Both the position numbers and the translations under genes were made by a program. From Bacteroidota bacterium (GTDB taxonomy: Bacteria; Bacteroidota; Bacteroidia; Chitinophagales; Chitinophagaceae), in the NCBI GenBank assembly GCA_018268035.1, contig JAFDXI010000153.1:1-64000 (forward strand): a DNA stretch of 64,000 bases, read 5' to 3'. The notes below the pieces were generated by a model that did not search any database, was not told the origin of the DNA, and saw only the letters and a program-made list of their open reading frames with translations. The first letter of the stretch is position 1. Every line of letters begins with the position of its first letter. Positions 38,333 through 46,719 of the stretch are shown piece by piece.

Positions 38333-39571
38333 ATGAAGTACCGCTGGCTATTTGCCATTTTATTTGCAACATCATCTTTATCCGCTCAAAACATTACAGG
38401 CGTTTGGCGGGGCACTTTTCATTCAGGAATTGGACCATTTTCTCAAACATATAAATACGAAGTTCAGATTGATCAACTCCCCAACAATTCATTGAAAGGA
38501 GTAACTTACTCTTACCTGACTACTGTGTTTTATGGCAAAGCAAGTTTCCAGGGAATTTGGTTTCCTAAATCCAAAAATGCAATTGTCAAAGAATTGAAAT
38601 TAATAGAACTCAGGATGGCGCAGGGCAGTGATGCATGCGCAATGACGTGCAACCTTATTTATTCAAAAGATGGCAACAAGGAAACGCTGCAGGGAACTTT
38701 CACAAGTGTAAACACTGATACAAAGGCAGATTGTGGCTCAGGCACTGTTTATCTCGAAAAAGAGTTAGAATCAGATTTTCATAAAGAAGATTTTTTATTA
38801 AAGAAAAGCCCTACAACAACACCTCCATCTAAAAATAAAATAATACCCAATACAGCAACAAAAACCGTTACCAACACTATAACAAAAACTAATGCAAAGA
38901 AATTACAAAACGCCTTAGGTGTTCCGGATGATGGTGTTGTTGGGCCAAAAACAATGACTGCATTAAAAAAGAAACTACCTGATTTTAATGATAAACTTGA
39001 TCTCAATAATACAACTCAGGTGAATAAACTGATTGACCAGATAAAAAAGGCAAATACATCAACTGCTCAAAAAACTATTACCCAAAAGCCACAGGTACAA
39101 AACAAGGTTCAACCGCCTGTTGCGAATAATAAAGACTCAGTGGTTAAAACACCCGCCAATCCATCAGCGCAAACAAAGGTTTCACCAGTACCTGAAAAGA
39201 AAAATATTCCTGTGCCCGATGTAATTAAAAAAAGAAGTAACCCATTATTAAAAACGATAACAACCAATTCACCTGATATTAAAATTGAGCTGTATGATAA
39301 TGGGGAAATAGATGGTGACACAATCACTGTTTATGACAACAACAGGGTGATTGCGTGGAAACAGGGATTGACTAAGAATCCTATTACTTTAAATATCAAA
39401 GCCGATACGGAAAACCCGGTGCATGAATTTGTAATGGTAGCCGATAATCTTGGTTCTATACCACCCAATACTGCACTGATGATTATTACTACTGGCGGAA
39501 AAAGGTATCAATTGTTTGTATCAAGTGATACTCAAAAAAATGCAAAGGTGATTATAGAATATGAGCCTTAA
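38333..39571 (+). CDS. Exported three-domain protein with peptidoglycan-binding-like motif
   Basis: The 412-residue protein has a signal peptide (about 1-19, ending LSAQ). Domain 1 (about 20-145) is a beta domain starting NITGVWRGTFHSG, with several Cys. A Thr-rich linker leads to about 185-220, NAKKLQNALGVPDDGVVGPK followed by TMTALKKKLPDF, which matches the PG_binding_1 repeat. A Pro/Lys/Gln-rich linker (about 230-305) precedes a C-terminal beta-sandwich (about 312-412; IKIELYDNGEIDGDTITVYD, VMVADNLGSIPPNTALMIIT). I recall the last domain fused to many exported Bacteroidota proteins. It is probably anchored near the cell wall; function unknown. Confidence 0.75.
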   Translation: MKYRWLFAILFATSSLSAQNITGVWRGTFHSGIGPFSQTYKYEVQIDQLPNNSLKGVTYSYLTTVFYGKASFQGIWFPKSKNAIVKELKLIELRMAQGSDACAMTCNLIYSKDGNKETLQGTFTSVNTDTKADCGSGTVYLEKELESDFHKEDFLLKKSPTTTPPSKNKIIPNTATKTVTNTITKTNAKKLQNALGVPDDGVVGPKTMTALKKKLPDFNDKLDLNNTTQVNKLIDQIKKANTSTAQKTITQKPQVQNKVQPPVANNKDSVVKTPANPSAQTKVSPVPEKKNIPVPDVIKKRSNPLLKTITTNSPDIKIELYDNGEIDGDTITVYDNNRVIAWKQGLTKNPITLNIKADTENPVHEFVMVADNLGSIPPNTALMIITTGGKRYQLFVSSDTQKNAKVIIEYEP

Positions 39572-39610
39572 TAAATTTTAATCCATGTTATTTTATTTTT
39601 GCATTGCAGC

Positions 39611-40110
39611 ATGGATTTTCAAAACAGCATTGTATTTGCCAGACAACTTGATGAACAGGATACACGCAAGCTTTTCAGGACTAATTTTTTTTTAATTTCA
39701 CAGCATAAAGAGAAAGATGCTATTTATTTAACCGGCAACTCTCACCGACTTCAACATAAAACAACAAAAGGAGAGATTAATTAAATATTGATTGATTGGA
39801 AAACACCTGGTGAAGAAAGACATACTAAGGCAAAGATACCTTTGAAGCATTATCACAACTTGCTTACCTGCATTTTATTTTGAACGACATCAATTAAAAA
39901 AATAATTCAAGCGCCATTGAAATCATTACACCATTTAATGAAACCGAACGTGACTGACAGATGCCAATGCTGATGTATTAAAAACAGCAAAGCTATTTAT
40001 GTTGAAGGTGTTTTATGTGATTGAAGTGAACTCAATTTTATCCATATTGCACCAGTGCCTTTGCATAAAATTGATGAAGATATTTTTTTTATGTTGGTGA
40101 AATCATTGAT
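39611..40110 (+). pseudogene. kynU: Degraded kynureninase gene
   Basis: Scattered frames match kynureninase, the PLP enzyme that makes anthranilate from kynurenine. The start encodes MDFQNSIVFARQLDEQDTRK, then the segment IYLTGNSHRLQHKTTKGEI (active genes: GNSLGLQPK). A second piece reads GEERHTKAKIP (compare GVEGHFTAKNP), a third EIITPFNETER (near 39918-39950), and a fourth IAPVPLHKIDEDIFFML (about 40053-40103). Most of the PLP domain, including the Lys region, is deleted and several stops interrupt the rest. TATTTTTG at 39594-39601 would have been its -7 box. No other tryptophan-degradation genes are in the window. Confidence 0.85.
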
Positions 40111-40192
40111 AGGATTGTTACAGGAAAATACCTTTGTAAATACAAAAAGTATTTAAGCAGGTTGTATTTTTTCAATTGATTAATGAAAGCAA

Positions 40193-40537
40193 CTATTGCT
40201 TGCCTGTTTCTTCATTTTTATTCATCCTACTACAACGGTTTTTCCATTCTTCACGAAATTTCATTTTTTCTTCATCACTCATATATTTCCATTTCTCCCG
40301 CCACGATGGATCACCACCTCGCCACATCCTGTGCCTTCTACCCGGGCCACCCCGGAAACCGCCAAATAATATCCTCGATAAAACAAGTAATCCAAGTGAC
40401 TGTAAATAATTAAGTGATGACGCATGAATAGCATGAGGCATAATTGCATTCCATAATAACATCACTATTAATCCTGCAAGTAATATCAGTGGCAGGATTA
40501 ATAGCGGAAAAGGGAACCTTCTTCTGTAGTTTGTCAT
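40193..40537 (-). CDS. Small membrane protein coupled to the ECF sigma factor
   Basis: The 114-residue protein has a hydrophobic N-terminal segment (about 9-32) and a second weaker one (about 43-60), then a Gly/Arg-rich stretch (GGFRGGPGRRHRMWRGGD) and a charged amphipathic helix (MSDEEKMKFREEWKNRC). It starts 10 nt after the sigma factor stop, so the two form an operon. It may act as an anti-sigma-like or response protein for that sigma factor, but no known anti-sigma domain is present (inference). Confidence 0.7.
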   Translation of the reverse strand: MTNYRRRFPFPLLILPLILLAGLIVMLLWNAIMPHAIHASSLNYLQSLGLLVLSRILFGGFRGGPGRRHRMWRGGDPSWREKWKYMSDEEKMKFREEWKNRCSRMNKNEETGKQ

Positions 40538-40547
40538 AAATTTTAGT

Positions 40548-41111
40548 TTAATAGTTTATAAATTCATTATACAAATCTTCAAGTCGTTTGCGCAGGTAAA
40601 GAACTGCATACCGCTTTCTTGAAATTATAGTTTTTAATTTTTCATGTTGTAAGTCCGCTATCTGCTGCAAGGTCTTTTCTTCAAATTCATTCAAAATAAA
40701 TACCTCTCGCTGGTTGGCCGGCAATTCATCTAAGGCACTCATCAGCGTTTCCCAAAACATTTGTTGCAATTCTTTTGTGTCTTTGTTCTCATCATCTGCA
40801 AGGAAAAAATCAATCATATTCAACCCATCCTCGTCATCACTGACAAAATAGTCCAGGCTGTCTTCTTTTTTTCTACGATATTGATCTGTGATTTTATTGC
40901 GTGCCACCCTATATAACCAGCCACTCATACTATCAATATTTTCCAATGATGGCTGATTGCTCAACTGGTACCAAACGTCCTGTAAAATATCCTCTGCATC
41001 TTCTTTTGTAGGCACCCTGCTCCGGATGAAAGCAAATAATTGTTGCCCATACAATTTAATCGTCTGTATAATATTATTTTTTCTTAAGGCCATTTCAGCC
41101 ATGCCTGCCAT
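40548..41111 (-). CDS. ECF-type RNA polymerase sigma factor
   Basis: This cytoplasmic alternative sigma factor has 187 residues. Region 2 has FAFIRSRVPTKEDAEDILQD with VWYQL, and SGWLYRVARNKITDQYRRKK. Region 4 has LDELPANQREVFILNEFEEK followed by TLQQIADLQHEKLKTIISRK (helix-turn-helix). A long acidic linker (DDEDGLNMIDFFLADDENKD) separates them. It is transcribed with the small membrane protein downstream, not with a FecR-type anti-sigma. A slightly later start (ATG at codon 4 or 7) is possible. Confidence 0.92.
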   Translation of the reverse strand: MAGMAEMALRKNNIIQTIKLYGQQLFAFIRSRVPTKEDAEDILQDVWYQLSNQPSLENIDSMSGWLYRVARNKITDQYRRKKEDSLDYFVSDDEDGLNMIDFFLADDENKDTKELQQMFWETLMSALDELPANQREVFILNEFEEKTLQQIADLQHEKLKTIISRKRYAVLYLRKRLEDLYNEFINY

Positions 41112-41276
41112 TTAACGAGGAAGACGGATGAAAATAAAATTTACTTTACAGAAGTTGATATTTTTTTATAGCAATGGAAAAATCCAAAGCATTTTAAAAA
41201 TGAAATTGTGGTAAGAAAATTTTTTTTGTAATGAAAAATAAATAACAATAAATGTGATTACATAAAATTGAATATT

Positions 41277-42110
41277 TTATTTCAACTGGTAAGCAACAAT
41301 TGAGTTTTTCCAGAAGGTAGGCACATACACAATTTTATTTTTTGTATCATAACCAATATCAGCCGAATTAATGTTTTCTTTTCTTGTATCAACCATTAAT
41401 TGCTTTTCTCCTTTTCCGTTCACATAATAAATTGCGCCAGTCCAGCAGGAAACAATAAAGTCATTACCTGAAACATTTTCTATTCCGTCGGTGCTTTCAT
41501 CCAGACCATCAGCCAGTCTCACTAAAGATTTATCCGGATTTGTCTTAAAAACGGTTCCTGCATCAAGAAAATAAAGTGCATGGTCATGCCATAAAACTCC
41601 ATTGGGACCTTTTAAATTGTCAATATAAATTTTGGGTTGATCATTTTCAATTCTGTATATCCTCTCATTCTTTGAATCAGACACCCATATCACACCATCA
41701 CTGTCAACAGAAACATCATTCAATCCCGCAGAATCACTCACTTCTATTCTTTTTTCTACAGTTGCATTTTGAATATTAATTACTGCAATGCCTGTAACAT
41801 CTGCCACATATAATTTACCATCATACATCCCAATTCCTTTTGGTGAATTTAAACCTGTCACCCAATCAACAGCAATAATTTTTCCATCTAATCCCACTTT
41901 ACCTATTGAACCATTGCCATCCATTGCCCAGGGATCTGTACCATTAATATTTGAAACATATAAAACATGGTTGCCACCATCAAAGAAAACAGATTCCGGA
42001 ACTTTTAATAAGGTATCAGTTTGCCACAATTTTGTGAGCGAATGCTGCGCTTTGGGGCTGTTACAACTCCACATCCCGACAGCAACCATGAGTAAATAAG
42101 TAAGTTTCAT
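41277..42110 (-). CDS. SMP-30/NHL-like beta-propeller lipoprotein
   Basis: From ATG 42110 the protein has 277 residues. The lipoprotein signal MKLTYLLMVAVGMWSC ends at Cys16. The repeats KVPESVFFDGGNHVLYVSN, GLNSPKGIGMYDGKLYVADV, GLNDVSVDSDGVIWVSDSKN and GPNGVLWHDHALYFLDAG form propeller blades of the gluconolactonase/SMP-30 type. It may bind or hydrolyse a sugar lactone, or act only as a binding propeller. The frame extends to 42239, but that would overlap the divergent gene and lacks a signal at its start. Confidence 0.82.
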   Translation of the reverse strand: MKLTYLLMVAVGMWSCNSPKAQHSLTKLWQTDTLLKVPESVFFDGGNHVLYVSNINGTDPWAMDGNGSIGKVGLDGKIIAVDWVTGLNSPKGIGMYDGKLYVADVTGIAVINIQNATVEKRIEVSDSAGLNDVSVDSDGVIWVSDSKNERIYRIENDQPKIYIDNLKGPNGVLWHDHALYFLDAGTVFKTNPDKSLVRLADGLDESTDGIENVSGNDFIVSCWTGAIYYVNGKGEKQLMVDTRKENINSADIGYDTKNKIVYVPTFWKNSIVAYQLK

Positions 42111-42233
42111 ATCAGCAGGTTTTAATAAAGATATGCAGATAAATTTTTTGTATGAATTTAATATTTGAAATTTACAACCATCACTTGTATGTAATAGATT
42201 GCAACAATTTTTTCTCAATAAAAAACATCCTGT

Positions 42234-43466
42234 ATGCAAATAAAAATTCCATTGTATATGTTGTTTAGTGCAACATTAGTTTTAGCAAGTTGTGGCAGCC
42301 ATGAACCAATAGCTACTACACAAAATACTGATTCAACAAAACTACCGCCTGTAGAAAAACAAGCGCCAAATTCAAATTATAAACCTGCATTTGAAGGACA
42401 AACAAGGATTGCAGGTGCAAAAACCACAACGCCATTTAAAGTAGATGAGTTAGTAACCAAAATGGGTGAACCCTGGGCTATAGTACCGATGAATGATGGC
42501 AGGTTTATGATTACATTTAAAAAAGGCTACATGGAAATCCATGATGCAGACGGGAAACCTGTAAAAAAAATTACCGGGTTTCCTGCAGTTGATGATGACG
42601 GACAAGGCGGTTTACTCGATGTCGCATTCGATCCTGATTTTAATAACAACAAAATAATTTACTGGTCATTCTCTGAGCCCCACGGCTCAGCCAATTGTAC
42701 TGCAGTTGCTAAAGGAAAACTCAATGAAACTGCAGGCAAAGTGGAAGATGTAAAAGTTATTTTCCGTGCTTTACCGGCATTAAAAAGCGACCTGCATTTT
42801 GGTTCACGCCTCATATTTGATAAAGACGGAAACCTCTTTGTCAGTGCTGGTGAAAGATCAATTCTTGAAGGCAGAGCACAAGCTCAAAAATTAGAAGCAG
42901 GGCTTGGAAAAATTTTTAAGATTACCACCGATGGCAACCCAGCACCGGGCAATCCATTCATCAACACACCAGGTGCAGTGCCACAAATTTATAGTTATGG
43001 CCATCGCAACCCGCAGGGCCTTGATATCAATCCTGCAACAGGTGAATTGTGGGAAGCAGAGTTTGGGCCAAGAGGTGGTGATGAAGTGAACATTATTCAT
43101 GCAGGAAAAGATTATGGATGGCCCATTATTACTTATGGCATTGAATATAGTGGTGAAAAAGTCGGTGATGGCATCCAACAAAAAGAAGGACTTGAACAAC
43201 CGGTTTATTATTGGGATCCTGTTGTATCGCCAAGCGGAATAGTTTTTTATAATGGAGATGCAATTCCGGAATGGAAAAATAATTTGTTCCTTGCCTGCTT
43301 AAGCGGACAGCATATTTGCAGGCTGGTAATAAAAGATAATAAAGTGGTAGGTGAAGAAAGATTACTGACTGATAAGAATAAACGTTTTCGCGATGTTGCT
43401 TACAGCAACCAAATGCTATACGCAATCACTGATGATGGATGTTTGTATCGCATCAGTAAACAATAA
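42234..43466 (+). CDS. PQQ-dependent aldose dehydrogenase-like lipoprotein
   Basis: The 410-residue protein has a lipobox LASC (Cys20). The six-bladed GSDH propeller has MGEPWAIVPMNDGRFMIT, QGGLLDVAFDPDFNNNKIIY, DLHFGSRLIFDKDGNLFVSA, YGHRNPQGLDINP and LWEAEFGPRGGDEVNII, the residues that hold PQQ and calcium in soluble aldose dehydrogenases. It probably oxidises sugars in the periplasm or at the cell surface, if PQQ is available; no pqq genes are in the window. It is divergent from the SMP-30-like lipoprotein gene, with 123 nt between starts. Confidence 0.92.
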   Translation: MQIKIPLYMLFSATLVLASCGSHEPIATTQNTDSTKLPPVEKQAPNSNYKPAFEGQTRIAGAKTTTPFKVDELVTKMGEPWAIVPMNDGRFMITFKKGYMEIHDADGKPVKKITGFPAVDDDGQGGLLDVAFDPDFNNNKIIYWSFSEPHGSANCTAVAKGKLNETAGKVEDVKVIFRALPALKSDLHFGSRLIFDKDGNLFVSAGERSILEGRAQAQKLEAGLGKIFKITTDGNPAPGNPFINTPGAVPQIYSYGHRNPQGLDINPATGELWEAEFGPRGGDEVNIIHAGKDYGWPIITYGIEYSGEKVGDGIQQKEGLEQPVYYWDPVVSPSGIVFYNGDAIPEWKNNLFLACLSGQHICRLVIKDNKVVGEERLLTDKNKRFRDVAYSNQMLYAITDDGCLYRISKQ

Positions 43467-43510
43467 AAAAAAGCAGCAGATAAAATTCATTTGTCTGCTG
43501 CTTTTTTTAT
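43464..43510. terminator. Bidirectional intrinsic terminator
   Basis: AGCAGCAGA (43472-43480) and TCTGCTGCT (43494-43502) form a perfect 9-bp stem flanked by an A-run on the left and a T-run on the right. It lies between convergent genes and should end both transcripts. Confidence 0.9.
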
Positions 43511-43544
43511 CTGGATATTATAATTGTCAATTGGACGAATATTA

Positions 43545-45410
43545 TTATTGTTTGAAAAAATTTGCAGACTTTACAGTATTATTATCTGAAACTGTTATCA
43601 CATAAGACCCTTTCGGAAGCACAGCTACGCTCATTTTATATACATTATTTATTTCAATGTTTTGGGAGATAAAAGAATTACCCTGCATATTAGCAATACG
43701 AACTATATATTTCCCTTTTGGAATATTTTTTAGCATAATAAAATCTGTAACCGGGTTAGGAGAAAATTGCAATGATTGAATAATTATGTTTTTCTTATTC
43801 TGTAAAAATCCGGTAGCCAGCTCATGAGCGCCTATATCAATTGTACCTACTTTTCTATTGTTGCCAAAATAATCAACAGTACCCCACTCTCCCATGTCAT
43901 CTCCAACAATAGCAGAAGGATCGCCCTGACCAATACATGGTGAACTACTTTGAATATGCAGGTCGGGATATACAGCATTGTTGCCACTAATGCCTTCATT
44001 AACAAATAGTGGATTTCCATATTGATCTTCTGTTGCAAAACCAAAACTGTTAGATGATTGATAACTGTTAAATGAAGAATAATTATAGTTTGTTCCGTTT
44101 ATTTTAAACTGATATGTCAGGCCTGAACCGTTTGCATTGCCTTTGCAATACCATTGATTATAATTCATGGTAAGGTTAGAGATTACAGCATTGGCATCTG
44201 AATTGATCATTGCAGTATTGCTTGATCTTGCATAAAAAATATTATCATTGATTTTAACATCCTGCATATTATCAATCACCAGTTCTGCCCATGCAGAAAA
44301 CTTAACACTGGTACCACTAACATCACCATCTCTTTTACCACCCCTGTTATTATAAAAACAAGTATTGTTAACCACTAATGCATTCTGCAATTTTCCTTTA
44401 TAATTTCCGATTTTCAAGCCTGCGCTACGGCAATTATAAATAAGATTATTTCGAACAGTTATATCCTGAGTTTCATAAGTAATGGATGAAGGATCATTCT
44501 CAGCACTTATCTCAATACCATAATCACCATCATGTATCAGGTTGCGTTCAATCAATACAGATTTTCCTCCATCCACATAAATGCTGGCGCCTTCAGCATA
44601 AGGACTTTGGTTTTCATAAAATGTATTGTTGGCAATTGTTCCGTTTCTTGCCTGGTCAATGCTTGTGTTGCTGTTTTCACCTTCAAACCCGATTACATCA
44701 ATTCCAATATTAGTATTATCGTGTATAATATTATTTGTTGCGCTGAAACCATCAATGTTTGAATTGAAAGAACATACTTCACTGAAGCCTGTGACATTAT
44801 CATGAAATTCGCAATCATGTATATTGATATTTTGTATAGCCGCAGTGCTTCTTCCATACACAATAAACGGTTGAGAATTTTTACTTGATGTTGGTTTTTT
44901 ATTAGGATTCGTATTCCAGTTGATTGCTGTGAAAACACAATTTTTTATTTCGATATTTTGCATGGCATAGCTTCCTGAAGAATTGATGAGTAAACCCTGG
45001 GCATTGTTTTTTGCATTGTCTCTCGTAAATGTAAAACCATCAATAATGATATTGCTGAAGTTGGTAATCTGCAAAACAGGTGCAGCAGATGCACCAATTG
45101 ATTTTAAATAGACTGTTCCACTTCCATTTTTTTGTAAAGTAATTTTTGCAGATGAAGTACCTGAAAATTTCCAGGTAAGATTTTGTTTGTAAGTACCTGG
45201 CGCTACCAAAATAATATCACCTGGCGACGATGCTGTATTCAACGCTTTTTGTACAGTTAAAAATGGTGTAGAAGCCGATGTGCCGTTATTAGCATCATTA
45301 CCTGTGGACGCATTTACATAATAGGTAGTTGCAAACGAAAATTGCAATGATAACACTGATAAAAATGTTACCAATACAGCGATTTTGTAGTGGTTTGTAA
45401 AGTTTTTCAT
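43545..45410 (-). CDS. T9SS-secreted right-handed beta-helix protein
   Basis: The 621-residue protein has a signal peptide (about 1-27, ending FSFA), then TYYVNASTGNDANNGTSAST with PFLTVQKAL, the usual opening of DUF1565/pectate-lyase-like beta-helix proteins. Repeated rungs follow (NIIIDGFTF, NIEIKNCVF, NINIHDCEF, GIEISAEN, DITVRNNLIYNCRSAGLKIG). The C-terminus (LQFSPNPVTDFIMLKNIPKG to NTVKSANFFKQ) is a type A T9SS sorting domain. It is probably a surface or released polysaccharide-active protein; catalytic residues are not evident. TATATTTG on the minus strand (45444 to 45437) may be its -7 box. Confidence 0.88.
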   Translation of the reverse strand: MKNFTNHYKIAVLVTFLSVLSLQFSFATTYYVNASTGNDANNGTSASTPFLTVQKALNTASSPGDIILVAPGTYKQNLTWKFSGTSSAKITLQKNGSGTVYLKSIGASAAPVLQITNFSNIIIDGFTFTRDNAKNNAQGLLINSSGSYAMQNIEIKNCVFTAINWNTNPNKKPTSSKNSQPFIVYGRSTAAIQNINIHDCEFHDNVTGFSEVCSFNSNIDGFSATNNIIHDNTNIGIDVIGFEGENSNTSIDQARNGTIANNTFYENQSPYAEGASIYVDGGKSVLIERNLIHDGDYGIEISAENDPSSITYETQDITVRNNLIYNCRSAGLKIGNYKGKLQNALVVNNTCFYNNRGGKRDGDVSGTSVKFSAWAELVIDNMQDVKINDNIFYARSSNTAMINSDANAVISNLTMNYNQWYCKGNANGSGLTYQFKINGTNYNYSSFNSYQSSNSFGFATEDQYGNPLFVNEGISGNNAVYPDLHIQSSSPCIGQGDPSAIVGDDMGEWGTVDYFGNNRKVGTIDIGAHELATGFLQNKKNIIIQSLQFSPNPVTDFIMLKNIPKGKYIVRIANMQGNSFISQNIEINNVYKMSVAVLPKGSYVITVSDNNTVKSANFFKQ

Positions 45411-45480
45411 GATGTCTGTTTTATGAGAAATGAAACCAAATATAATATTTTTTGAAAGTTTATGAAGAAAAATGAAAGAT

Positions 45481-45512
45481 TTTGAAAGATAAAATAAATT
45501 TCTTTATTTTTG
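45481..45512 (+). promoter_or_regulatory. Predicted promoter of the agaS-kinase-aldolase operon
   Basis: TTTG (45481-45484) and TATTTTTG (45505-45512) are 20 nt apart, a full match to the Bacteroidota consensus. The leader to ATG 45532 is about 14 nt. Confidence 0.65.
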
Positions 45513-45531
45513 TTTCTACAAAACACAATGA

Positions 45532-46719
45532 ATGTCTTTTCTTAAACTCGACGAAAAATATCTCCGTCAGAAGGGTGCACAACTAACAGCTTCAGAGATT
45601 GCCGGCCAGCCCCAATTATGGGAAGCTACACATCAATTATTCCTGGAGCATATAAAAAAGTTGCAGCAATTACTTTCGGAAGCTTATTCAGAAATTGATA
45701 ATATTATCCTGACCGGCGCAGGCACCAGCGCTTTTATCGGGCTTTCACTCGAAGGTGTTTTTTTCAGGCAAGCAAAAATTCAAACAAGGGCTATTCCTAC
45801 CACTCATATTGTTTCGCATCCACAGGATTATTTTAATGATGAACAGGTTTCATTAGTGGTTTCTTTCGCAAGAAGCGGCAACAGTCCTGAAAGCTGCGCA
45901 GCGATTGAATTGGCAGATAAGTTTTCAAAAAAATGTTTTCATATAATTATCACCTGCGATGCAAATGGAGCATTGGCACATCTTAAAACAATCAATCCAA
46001 GATATGTTTTTGTTTTACCTGCAACAGCCAATGATAAAAGTCTTGCAATGACCGGCAGCTATTCTGCCATGTTATTATCAGGACTGATGATTGCATATAT
46101 CCATCATCCTGCATTTATAAAAACACAACTTCAATTCATCAAGAGGGCAGCACAAAATATTTTATCAGGAGAATTAGAAACCATCAGTGAAATAGCAGCG
46201 AAAGATTTCAAACGTGCAGTATTTCTCGGTTCAGGAAATTTATTGGGCACAGCAACAGAAGCTGCTTTAAAATTACAGGAGCTTACCAATGGAAAAATTA
46301 TTTGCAAACAGGATAGTTATCTTGGCCTGAGGCACGGGCCTAAAGCAGTAATTAATGAACAAACCCTTGTAGTATATTTTTTAAGCAGTGATGATTATGT
46401 TAGGAGATATGAAGAAGACCTCATCAACACTATGAAAGATGGCAATCATGTAATGCTTTGTCTTGCCGTTGGTGATGGCAATGCAATGATGCCAAATACA
46501 GATGAAAAAATTAGCTTTGGAATGACAGGTGAAAAAATCCACGAAGATTTTTTACCTGTGTGTTCAATCATTGCTGGTCAGTTACTAGGTTTTTACAAAA
46601 GCATTCAATTGGGACTTTCACCTGACAATCCATCTGTGAACGGTGCAATTTCAAGGGTGGTGCAGGGCGTAAATATTTACCCGGTTGAAACAAAAAAACA
46701 ACCGACAACAATTGAATGA
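45532..46719 (+). CDS. agaS: AgaS-type SIS-domain sugar isomerase/deaminase
   Basis: AgaS proteins convert galactosamine-6-phosphate to tagatose-6-phosphate (or isomerise related sugar phosphates) in the cytoplasm. The 395-residue protein has two SIS domains: IDNIILTGAGTSAFIGLSLE and VSFARSGNSPESCAAIELAD in the first, RAVFLGSGNLLGTATEAALK and LGLRHGPKAVI in the second. The C-terminal QLGLSPDNPSVNGAISRVVQ is characteristic of the AgaS group. It heads an operon; its stop overlaps the kinase start by 4 nt. Tagatose-6-P as product fits the aldolase two genes on. Confidence 0.92.
   Translation: MSFLKLDEKYLRQKGAQLTASEIAGQPQLWEATHQLFLEHIKKLQQLLSEAYSEIDNIILTGAGTSAFIGLSLEGVFFRQAKIQTRAIPTTHIVSHPQDYFNDEQVSLVVSFARSGNSPESCAAIELADKFSKKCFHIIITCDANGALAHLKTINPRYVFVLPATANDKSLAMTGSYSAMLLSGLMIAYIHHPAFIKTQLQFIKRAAQNILSGELETISEIAAKDFKRAVFLGSGNLLGTATEAALKLQELTNGKIICKQDSYLGLRHGPKAVINEQTLVVYFLSSDDYVRRYEEDLINTMKDGNHVMLCLAVGDGNAMMPNTDEKISFGMTGEKIHEDFLPVCSIIAGQLLGFYKSIQLGLSPDNPSVNGAISRVVQGVNIYPVETKKQPTTIE

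Noticed and set aside
42111-42239. N-terminal extension of the SMP-30-like protein (43 residues from 42239)
   Set aside because: It would overlap the divergent dehydrogenase gene and displace a perfect lipoprotein signal that starts at 42110.
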